Source: Papio anubis | Lineage: Eukaryota > Chordata > Mammalia > Primates > Cercopithecidae | Assembly (NCBI RefSeq): GCF_008728515.1 | Contig: NC_044981.1 | Coordinates: 113,079,702-113,143,701, forward strand | DNA length: 64,000 bases | Direction of reading: 5' to 3' | In this document: piece by piece, positions 22,367 through 33,200 of the stretch | How positions within the stretch are numbered: position 1 is the stretch's first letter | How the letters are laid out: every line of letters begins with the position of its first letter | Notes under the pieces: model-generated | The model's input: only the letters and a program-made list of their open reading frames with translations | What the model was told of the DNA's origin: nothing | Database searches by the model: none | Made by a program: the position numbers and the translations under genes

Positions 22367-22517
22367 GGCAGGCGTGGTGACACGCACCTGTAGTCCCAGC
22401 TACTCGGGAGGCTGAGGCAGGAGAATCACTTGAACCCAGGAGTCGGAGGTTGTAGTGAGCTGAGATCGTACCACTGCACTCCAGCCTGGATGACAGAGCG
22501 AGACTCCGTCTCAAAGA
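22367..22517 (+). repeat. Alu right-side fragment
   Basis: Sense partial Alu from ggcgtggtgacacgcacctg to gactccgtctc. Confidence 0.88.
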
Positions 22518-22529
22518 AAACCCCCTAAA

Positions 22530-23383
22530 ACCGAAAAACAACATTCATTCATTCAACAAACATTTGCGCATTATGTACCACGCTGTCATAAGCATTAGGG
22601 ATAGTGCTTTAAACAAAACAGACAAGATGGAATATCCTGGAACACACATTCTAGTAACAATAAACAAACATAAATTCGTAAATAGCATGCTAGATTGTAA
22701 AAAGTACTCTGGAGAAAAAGCTATATGGAGAAAATGAAAAGTGTATGTGGTGTTAATTTTAATTACGGCAGCCATGGAGGGCCTCACTGACGGTGACGGA
22801 AGCCAAAGCGCCTGAAGGAGGTGAAGGGGAGCCATGCAAATAACTGGAGGAAGAGGTCCCTCAACCAAGGCAAGTGAAAAGGCCCTGGGGCAGGAGTATG
22901 GCAGCAGTGTTCAGGGAAGAGCAAACTGTCTAGTATAGCTTCAGGTGAATAAGATGGCCTAGGAAGATGGGGTAGGAGAGGATTTTGTAAGCCATTATAA
23001 AAGCTTTGGCTTGTTCGGCCAGGCGCGCTGGCTCACGCCTGTAATCCCAGCACTTCAGGAGGCCGAGGCGGGCGGATCACGAGGTCAGGAGATCCAGACC
23101 ATTCTGGCTAACACGGTGAAACCCTGTCTCTACTAAAAATAAAAAAATTAGCCGGGCGTGGTGGCGGGTGCCTGTAGTCCCAGCTACTCGGGAGGCTGGA
23201 TCGGCCCACTGCACTCCAGCCTCGGCGACAAAGCGAGACGCCGTCTCAAAAAAAAAAAAAGCTTTGGCTTTTCGTCAGATGTGAAGTTATTGGAGATAAT
23301 GTGTAAAATGTCGTAAGAGAGAGTGACAGGCTTGCCCAGAAGAGAGTGTGGGGAATAAACTTGCGTGGCAAAATGTTAATTTT
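22530..23383. repeat. Old interspersed repeat, split by an Alu
   Basis: Matches the common mammalian repeat pattern (tcattcattcaacaaacat, ggaacacacattctagta, aaaggccctggggcaggag, aagccattataaaa). Class not resolved; 22530-23016 and 23261-23383. Confidence 0.5.
23017..23260 (+). repeat. Alu (AluY-like), internally deleted
   Basis: Lacks part of the right monomer; flanked by aaagctttggctt on both sides. Confidence 0.92.
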
Positions 23384-23698
23384 GGCCAGGCGCAGTGGCT
23401 CACGCCAGTAATCCCAGCAGTTTGGGAGGCCAAGGCGGGAAGAGTTTGCATTCTTGAGCTCAGGAGTTCGAGGCCAGCCTGAGCAATATAGTGAGACCAC
23501 CTCCCCCACCGCCATCTCTACAAAATAAAAGAACAAAATTAGCCGGGCGTGGTGGCGCGCGCCTGTGGTCACTTGGGAGGCTGGAGACAGGAGAATCGCT
23601 GGAGCCCGGGACGTGGACGTTGCAGTGAGCCGAGATCGCGCCATTGCACTCCAGCCTGGGCGACAGAGCGAGACCCTCTCTCAAAACAGAAAACAAAA
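23384..23698 (+). repeat. Alu (AluS/J-like)
   Basis: Sense; flanked by aaaatgttaatt / aaaatgttagtt. Ends just before the promoter. Confidence 0.9.
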
Positions 23699-23739
23699 CA
23701 AAATGTTAGTTCTTAGAATCTGAAACTCCTAGTAGAGGC

Positions 23740-24181
23740 CAAAAGTTGTTTTGCGAAAAGGAGACTGACGAGGAAACCCGGAGGAGTCGGCCCAAATAGG
23801 TGGAGAGAAGACCCCGCCGCGGGCGCCCCCTGGTGGATAAAAGGGCCGCTCGGAGAGCGGCTCTGCTCCTGAGACAGACACAAACGGGGCACAAAACACT
23901 ATACTGAGACCGTTCTGAGGGACAGGCTTCCGTAAAAAAACCCAAGGGCGGACCAGGGTTTTCAAAACCGCCGCGCCGGGGGCGGGACCAACCAGCACTT
24001 TAAGTCAGCTGGGCGGCCCGGCGCCCACACGCCCGCCGGAAGGAACTGCCCGGAAGCGGGGGAGGCGCCGGCGAGACGACGCAAGAGGGGTCGCGCAGAG
24101 GGTGACGTGTGGCGTAGAAGACGCCGACGGCCTGCGCCTGTCAGCCCCCCCGGGGTTTGTAGCAGAGGAGGAGCGGGCGCC
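23740..24181 (+). promoter_or_regulatory. PPIL4: PPIL4 GC-rich, TATA-less promoter and 5' UTR
   Basis: CpG-dense DNA runs from about 23740 through exon 1, in contrast to AT-rich flanks. Visible motifs are a GC box (ggggcggg, near 23978), two ETS/GABP-type cores (CCGGAAGG at 24036-24043, CCGGAAGC at 24050-24057) and a CRE-like TGACGTGT at 24103-24110. No convincing TATA box sits at a suitable distance. The transcription start is not determinable here but is likely within about 100-150 bp of the ATG. This fits a housekeeping promoter. Confidence 0.8.
23823..23836 (-). promoter_or_regulatory. CTCF core motif
   Basis: The 14-mer GCGCCCCCTGGTGG is the exact reverse complement of CCACCAGGGGGCGC, the CTCF core. 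It lies about 350 bp upstream of the PPIL4 ATG in CpG-rich DNA. Occupancy is inferred, not shown. Confidence 0.65.
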
Positions 24182-24251
24182 ATGGCGGTTCTGCTAGAGA
24201 CCACTTTGGGCGACGTCGTCATTGACTTGTACACCGAGGAGCGGCCGCGTG
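24182..24251 (+). CDS. PPIL4: PPIL4 exon 1 (coding part)
   Basis: Encodes residues 1-23 plus the first base of codon 24, starting MAVLLETTLGDVVIDLYTEE, the typical first beta strand of a cyclophilin fold. The donor is g|gtgagg at 24252. The 70 nt leave phase 1, completed by CC at the start of exon 2. Confidence 0.96.
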
Positions 24252-27200
24252 GTGAGGCTTGAGCCCTACTCACCTGTCGCCGGGTCCCCCGAGCTTGTCC
24301 CCCTACTTTCCTTTCTCTGTGCAGTCCAGGGCAGAGATTGACTGGAGCTCGAGCTTCTGGGCTGCTGGTGCCCACGACTGGGCTATTTTATTAACCGGCC
24401 TTGGCTAGAAAAGTTTTTGTGACGAGAATTGTTTGAGCCTTGGCAGCCCCTCTCCCCTATCTTGTGCTGGCCAGTCCGGTGGAGGGTGCTTGCGGTCATT
24501 AATTGCCTTTGGGGCGTGTGTGTGTGATTTGAGCTGCACATACAATACCCATAGCTTTTGTGCCTTTATTGTGTTTACTCATGAGAGGAACACAGCAACT
24601 TTGCTTGGTGTGTAATCGGTTAAATCTTGATGAAGGCAGTTAGGGTGTGATTGGTGCAGCGAGTGTGGGCATCCCACCTGGGTGGAGGAGGAAGAGGTTG
24701 TCTGGAGTGTGGACTGAGCCTTCGAGGCACTGGGCTAAGTCTTGGGCTTGACTTTTTGCCCCTGAGGGTCTGATTTTCCATCAGGGGAAATAGACACAGG
24801 AACCCATTTTAGTTTTATATGTGTTGTGGTAGAAGAATGTATAAGTTGCCATGGAAACCAGAGGAGGGCGTCTTCTTTGGTGGGGGTGGGAAGAAGCAAA
24901 GCTAGCAGAGACTCTATAGAACACTTGAACTAGGCCTTTCAAAGATGAATGGGAATGAGGGTTTTCTTAGCTTGGACTTTCTTTGTTTGGAATTTTCTGG
25001 AAACGGCAAGTAGTTTGGTGTGGCTGGAAGGACTGGTATGAGTCGTGGAACGGTAGACTCGAGTGTGGTCGGATACGCTTAGGTCAGGTCGTGAATAGTC
25101 TTGTGTGCCCTACTGATGATCAGAGTCCTTGAAGACTTTAAAAGCAGTATTGAGGCATGGCATACTTGTTTTGAGAAGATAATAGGCAGTAGTGTGGAGA
25201 AAGTATCAGAATCAGGAAGAAACTTAGACCAGAAGAGATTAGTTACAAACAGGGTCCTATTCACATGGAATGCAGAACCTATCAAAGAAGGTGAAATAAG
25301 TTGCAATTGTACAATAACTACCTCCTGCTGTGCTCCACTTTCCACCGCATGCAGCTATTCCTCCCTCTTCTCCACCTGGCAAAAACACTGCGAACTCTCC
25401 CGTACCATTTTTACCATTCTTTTGCTGTTCCTTCTAACCAGTATTCCTCTCCACTCTTGTCCTTCTGGCAAACTTACTGCTTTTTATCTAAATCTCAGAT
25501 CAAGCGTCATCTCTTCTTTGAAGCTCTCCCTCCTTTCAAAGCAGAATTACCTGAGGTTTCCTCTGCTCTGTCTTAGGTCTTTTATAAACCACATGACACG
25601 TTTTATTTTAACATTTACCTATTATCCTGGAGTTGTTTACAAGTCGTGTCCTCTCTCAAGAATGTAAACTCCACTGAGAGCAGGAACTATACCATAATTA
25701 TCATCTCTATATCCTGAGTACCTAGTACAATGTCTGCTACTTTTAGGGCACACACTAGGGGTTCATTATAATGACTAATGGATATAAATGTGTTGTATTA
25801 GTGAGGACCCTTTGTGCAAGTGACAGAAACCCAACTCAAACTGGCTTAAACAAAGAAAATAATTGGTTGCCTCATAATACTGGGGTAAGCTTGGTTTTAA
25901 GGGTGGTTGAATCCAGTGTTTCGAATAATATTTAGGGAATTTTGTTTTTTATCCCTTGATTTTGCTTTTCTTTGAGTTCCTTTGATGGTCTGTCCGTGTA
26001 GAACAGCACCTGGCAAAATTAATGGGTCTCTTTCCCCAGAGCTGTGAGGAAATAAAGGGTGGGGGGTAGAGCTACCCCACCCAGTTAACAAGCAGTGGTT
26101 CTGCAAAGATAAGCGTGTAACACCAAAACATAAGTCCACCCCCTGTACATATTTGTAAGCATATGACTGGAGATCTGCTTACGTGTTTACCTGCTATATT
26201 TATACTCACTTAGCAATCTATGATCAACATATCCAGACTTACCTACGTTCCTTCCATTCTTTCTTCCTTTTCTTTTTTAACTTCTTGTTATAGAAAATTT
26301 AAAACACAGATGTAGAGAGAATCATGTAAATGAACTCTCATGTCCACATGACCAGCTTTGTTTAATAGCTGTGAACACATAGCCAATCTTTCTTCATTTA
26401 TAATACCCCCACTTCCAGTGCATCTGTTTAATCTGTAATTACTTCAGTACATATTTCTAAAATATAAGGTCTCTTTAAAAAAAACAAAAAAATGAAACTA
26501 TGAGCTTAAGTACCACATAAGTGACACATTAAAAAAAGAAAAAAAAAATTTGACAAGGAAAAGGAAAAATACTAAAGAGAAAAAGTTGTAAAAAAGGATA
26601 AAAAACAGAACCCCAAATCTCATCACACTTTGAAAAAACTAGCAATAATTTTTTAGTATCATTTAGTATCCACTTCCAGTGCATCCATTTAATCTGTAAT
26701 TACTTCAGTACGTATTTCTAAAATATAAGGTCTCTTTAAAAAAACAAAAAAATGGAACTATGAGCTTAAGTACCACATAAGTGACAGGTTAAAAAAAGAA
26801 AAAAAAATTTGACAGGGAAAAGGGAAAAATCCTAAAGAGAAAAAGTTGTAAAAAAGGATAAAAAACAGAACCACAAATCTCATCACACTTTGAAAAAACT
26901 AGCAATGATTTTTTAGTATCATTTAAACTCATAAACTTTAAAAAAATTTAAATTAGGACCCAAAGTCCGTATATCGGTTAAAATGTCGCATATATGTTTA
27001 ATCTATTGGTTCTCCCCTTTTTTTTTTTCTTGAAAAAAATGTGAGAAAGAATCTGGGTGCTTTGTCTTGTAGAATTTCTCTTGTTTTGAATTTGACTGAT
27101 TGTTTACTGGGTGCGTTAACATATTCCTGTGTCCTCTCTGTTTCCTATAAATTGTTCTTTAGCTTCAGAGCCTTGGTTAGATTCCAGTTTAATGTTTTTG

Positions 27201-30200
27201 GCAAGAATATTTCACATGAGATAGTGTGTTCTTTCAGCTGCATCACATTCAGGAGGCACTTGATGTCTGATTGACTCTTTCTGTGATGTTAAAATTGGTC
27301 AGTGGATTAAGGCCTTGTTGCCCTTATAAATTGTTCCCATCAGATTTTGATGAAAGGCCTAAAGATTTTGGCAGCCATTGATGATCATTGCCTAAATCCA
27401 TTATTTTTGTTTTCTAGTAAAAGGACCACTCCTATCTGTTAAACAGGAAGCCCAGAAATATATTCAAGAAAAACAACTGCAAGACTGATATTCAGCACTC
27501 TTTTTTTTTTTTTTTTTTTTTTGAGACGGAGTCTCGCTCTGTTGCCCAGGCTGGAGTGCAGTGGCGCAATCTCGGCTCACTGCAAGCTCCGCCTCCCGGG
27601 TTCACGCCATTCTCCTGCCTCAGCCTCCCGAGTAGCTGGGACTACAGGCGCCCGCCACTGCGCCCGGCTAATTTTTTCTATTTTTAGTAGAGACGGGGTT
27701 TCACCATGGTCTCGATCTCCTGACCTTGTGATCCGCCCGCCTCGGCCTTCCAAAGTGCTGGGATTACAGGCGTGAGCCACGGCGCCCGGCCCCTATTCAG
27801 CACTCTTGAACAGCTCAGCCCCATCTTATCACTCCAGTCTTTTAATCCTCTATTACTCTGTAATACCAGACTATTACAGAACTTTGGTCTTTTGGACCTC
27901 CCCTAAAACATTTAAATTTCCATTTCCAGGCCTTTTCATAGTCTTCCAAACCTAAAATGCTCACCCTTCACTCTCTGCTAGTCCAGTTCTTTTAATGCTT
28001 GCCTTAACCTTCCCTGAGGTTTTCTAATGTCCCTAGCCAGAAACAATCTTTTGAACTCTTGTGGAATTTTTAAAACTACTTTTTACCATTTTACTATTTA
28101 AGTGGCACACATGTTATTAATTAGATATGCCCAATATGTAACTACTTGTGTTCAGATGTAAGGACCCTAATTTAATGTAAGCTTTTTGAGGGCAGGAATT
28201 GCCTCATATATCTTACTAAAGTCTGCCTGGTTTCTAACTTAGTGCCTTAAGAACTTGTTAATATGTCTTTCCACGACTAGACTGTGAACTTTCTGAGAGC
28301 AGGGACCACGGTTTAATGGCATTTGTGATGGCAGTGTCAGGCATCTAGAAGGTACTCAGTAAATGTTTATTGGATAAGCAGATTAATTTATATGAGAAAG
28401 ATCGTTCTTAAGTGTATGGATTTTTATTAAGGGCTGTTTATTATTAAAGAAATGACCCGGGGTGTTTGACTTTTTCCTAATTGATATAATCTGTGTCCAT
28501 TTTTATATATTCTGCTAGATCCTTTCCTATTACAATATGCTCTTTAAGTGTTCTTTTTTCTCATAATAAAATCAATCCATCAGTAAATGATTGCTTATCA
28601 CAGGTAAGTGTCAGTTTTCTGTATTAGCCCAGATGCCCCAAAAGTCCTATGAAAGAAAGAAAAACGTAATTTAAAATTTTTTTTTTTTTTTTTCCTAGAC
28701 TTATTGCCCTTTTATTTCATTTTATTTTGAGACGGAGTCTCACTCTGTTGCCCAGGCTGGAGTGCAGTGGTGTGATCTTGGCTCACTGCAACCTCCAACT
28801 CCTGGGTTCGAGTGATTATCCTGCCTCAGCCTCCCTAGTAGCTGGGATTATAAGTGCCCGCCACCATGCCTGGCTAGTTTTTTTGGTATTTTTAGTTGAG
28901 ACAGGGTTTCACCATATTGGCCAGGCTCATCTCAGACTCCTGAACTCAAGTGATCCACCCACCTTGGCCTCCCAAAGTGCTGGGATTGCTGGTGTGAGCC
29001 ACGGCGCCCGGCCTAGTGCCCTTTTTTATAGCTTTGGACATTTGACTTTTGTTTTCTTTTAATGGTAATTTAGAAATTACATTTTACTGTGGTTTTACTT
29101 ATTTAAAAATGTATTTGAGGATTACTGTGATAAGTTTGGTATTTACTTTTCTTTCAGCCTGCTTGAATTTCTTGAAATTGTGCAAAATAAAATATTACAA
29201 TTATTGCCTTATTCACAATGTACAGGTGAGTTGGTAGATATTAGTCTTTTCCTTTGTTATTGGAACTATCTAACAAACTCTGTGAATTAACAAAGAATCC
29301 TACATATTACAGAGGGATTTTATCATACAAACTGGCGATCCTACAGGGACTGGCCGTGGAGGAGAGTCTATTTTTGGGTAAGTTGTTTTATTTATTTATT
29401 TATTTATTTATTACCTCTGGAAGGGCAGAACAAATTCTTTTGTTCTTAAATGAGGAAAAATATAATTGCTTATGCTTCAATCTGCATTTTAAAATATGGT
29501 TTAAATTTAGATTTTTTTCTCCCAAGTTCTCTAAATGTCTAGAAAAAAAGTAATATTTTGAATCCTGTTGGCATTTCTGTAAAGAAGTAATTGGTAACCC
29601 TGTGTGTTACTAGTACTTCTATATTACATTTTGAGAGTACTTAAACATTTTATAACCTTGTATGTTTTTTCAGCCAACTGTATGGTGATCAAGCAAGCTT
29701 TTTTGAGGCAGAAAAAGTCCCAAGAATTAAGCACAAGAAGAAAGGCACAGTGTCCATGGTGAATAATGGCAGTGATCAACATGGATCTCAGGTTAGGAAA
29801 TGAGTGAGAATATGAGGTTTGCTTAGAAATGAAGGACTGGAAGGAGCCCCCCACAGAGTTATTTTTTAAACTATCCAGTGAGGCTTGAGGGTTTCAGTCA
29901 GAAATATTTGTTAGGGAAAAAAATGCACTTTTTCTATGTTAAAAAAAATTATTCTTTTAAATATAAAGCATTCCCATTGTGAAGAATTGAGAAAATACAG
30001 AAAAGTACAAAGAAAAACATTACCTACAACTCCACCATCCATGATTATCACTGTTCACATTTGTGGCTCATTTTTCAGTATTTCTTTTTATTTTATTTAT
30101 TTATTTATTTATTTTATGAGATGGAGTCTCACTCTGTCGCCCATGCTGGAGTGTGATGGCACAATCTCAGCTCACTGCAACCTCTGCCTCCCAGGTTCAA

Positions 30201-33200
30201 GCAATTCTCCTGCCTCGGCCTCCCGAGTAGCTGGGATTACATGCGCCTGCCACAACACCTGGCTAATTTTTGTATTTTTAGTAGAGTTGGGGTTTCACCA
30301 CTTTAGCCACGATGATCTTAATCACTTAACCTCATAATGCACTCTCCTTGGCCTCCCAAAGTGCTGGGATCACAGGCGTGAGCCACCGTGCCTGGCCATT
30401 TTTCAGTATTTCTTACTTTTTAAAGATATTATGTAGAGTACCTTCTTTTCATTGCCTTGTTTAATTCTCCCAACAACCCTGTTAGAGTAGGTACTTTTAT
30501 TTTCTACTGTATACACATGAATTTGAGTTACGACTTGTCCAAGTATTTAATTTAATTTAATTTATTTGTTTTGAGACAGAGTCTCGCTCTGTCAGCAAGG
30601 CTGGAGTGCAGTGGCGCGATCTCGGCTCACTGCAACCTCCGCCTCTCAGGTTCAAGTGATTCTCCTGCCTCAGCCTCCCTAGTAGCTGGGATTACAAGTG
30701 CCTGCCACCAGACCCAGGTACTTTTTGTATTTTTAGTAGAGATGGGGTTTTGCCATGTTGGCTAGGCTGGTCTCAAACTCCTGACCCCAGATGATCCACC
30801 TGCCTCGGCCTCCCAAAATGCTGGGATTACAGGTGTGAGCCACTGTGGCCGACCAAAAAATACTTTATTACTAAAAAATGCTTCTGATCGTGTGAGTCTT
30901 CAGTAACTCATAATCTTTTCACTGGTGAAGGGTCTTGCCTTGATGTTGATGGCCATTGACTAATCAGGGTGGTGATTGCTGAAGGTTGGTGTGACTGTGA
31001 CAGCTTCTCAAAATAAGACAACTGACTGGCACGGTGGCATACATCTGTAATCCCAGTACTTTGCAGGGGCAAGGCAGGCAGATCAATTGAGCTCGGGATT
31101 TCGAGACCGGCCTAGGAAACATGGTGAAAACCCCATCTCCACAAAAAAATACAAAAATTAACTGGGCATAGTGGTATAGGCTGTAGTTCCTGCTTTTTGG
31201 GAAGCTGAGGTGGGAGGATCACTTGAGCCTGGGAGGTCAAGGGTGCAGTGAGCTGTGATTGCACCACTGCACTCCAGCTTGGGTGACAGTGAGACCTTGT
31301 CTTGCAAATAAATAAGTAAGACAGTAGAAGTTTGCCATGTTGATGGACTCTTCCTTTCATGAAACATTTCTGTGTATCATACGATGCTGTTTGATAGCAT
31401 TTAGTAGAATTCTTTTAAGATTGAAGTCAATCCTCTCAAACCCTGCTACTACCATATCAGCCAAGTTTATGTAATATCCTAAATCTTTTGTTGTTGTTTC
31501 AACAATGATCATAGCATCTTCACCAGGAGAAGATTCCATCTCAGTAAATCACTTGGCTGGGTGCGGTGGCTCAGGCCTGTAATCCCAGCATTTTGGGAGG
31601 CTGAAGCCGGCACATCACCTGAGGTCAGGAGTTTGAGACCAGCCTGACCAATATAGTGAAACCCTGTCTCTACTGAAAATACAAAAATTAGCTGGGCGTG
31701 GTGGCAGGTGCCAGTAGTCCCAGCTACTTGGGAGGCTGAGACAGGAGAATTGCTTGAACCTGGGAGGCGTGGGTTGTAGTGAGCCGACATTGCACCACTG
31801 CACTCCAGCCTGAGCAATGCGGCAAGTCTGTGTCAAACAAAGAAAAAAAGGGAAGAAAACCACTCTGCTTATCCTTAAGAAGCAGCTCCATATCTGGTTG
31901 TGTTTGATCATGAGATTGCAGCATTCAGTCCCATCTTCAGGCTCTACTTCTAATTCTCATTCTCTTGCAATTTCTACCACATTTGCAGTTACTTCCTTCA
32001 CTGAAGTCTTGAGCCACTCAAAGTCATCCATGAGGGTTGGAATCGACTTCTTCCAAACTTCTGTTAATATTGGTATTTTGACCTCCCCCCACAAATCACG
32101 AATGTTCTTAATGACATCGAGAATGGTGAATCTTTTTCAGAAGGTTTTCAATCTGCTTGCCCGTATCCATCAGAGGAATCACCGTCTGTGGCAGCTATAG
32201 CCTTATAAAATGTGTTTTTTTATTTTTATTTTCATTTTTAGAGATGGGGCCTCACTACCTTGCTCAAGTGATCCTTCTGTCTCAGCCTCCTGAGTAGCTG
32301 GGACTATAGGTACACGCCACATGCCAGGCTGTATTTCTTAAATGATAATACTTGAAAGTTGAAATTACTCTTTGATCTATGGCTCCTTAATGACTGTTAT
32401 ATTAGCAGGCATGAAAACAGAATTTTTATTTTTTGAGACAGTCTCACTCTGTCACCCAGGCTGGAGTACAGTGGTGCAGTCTCACCTCACTGCAACCTCT
32501 GCCTCCCAGGTTCAAACGATTCTCTTGCCTCAGCCTCCTGAGTAGCTGGGATTATAGGCATGTACCACCATGCCTGGCTATTTTTTTGTATTTATAATAG
32601 AGATGGGTTTTCACCATGTTGACCATGTGGGCCAGGCTGGTCTTGAACTGCTGTCCTCAAGTGATCCGCCTGCGTCAGCCTCCCAAAGTGCTGGGTTTAC
32701 AGGTGTGAGCCACTGTGCACAGCTGAAAACAATATTAATTTCCTTTTGTACGTCATATCCATCAGAGCTCCTGGGTGACCCAGAGTATTGTCAATGAGCA
32801 GTAACATTTTAAAAGGATTTCTTATTAAAAGTGCAGTAATATTAAAAAGGATCTTTGTTCTGAGCAGCAGGTCTCAACAGTGATCTTAAAATATTTGATA
32901 AAACCTGCTGTAAACAGATGTGCTGTCATCCAAGCTTTGTTGTTTCATTTCTAGAGCACAGGCAGAATAGATTTAGCATCATTCTTAAGGGCCCCAGGAT
33001 TTTTGGTATAGTCAATGAGCATTGGTTTCAACTTAAAGTCACTAGCTGGATTAGCCTGTAACAGAAGAGTCAGCTTGTCCTTTGAAGCTTTGAAGCTAGG
33101 CATTGACTTTTCCTCTCTAGCTATGAAAGTCCTAAGTGGCATCACCTTCCAATATAAGACTGTTTCATCTACATGGAAAATTTGTTATTTCATGTAGTCA

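Larger units (their letters stand above)
24252..29157 (+). other. PPIL4: PPIL4 intron 1
   Basis: GT-AG intron, first part still GC-rich. Holds L2-like, L1M-like and Alu repeats; no other gene seen. 24260-24960 shows no recognised repeat. Confidence 0.85.
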
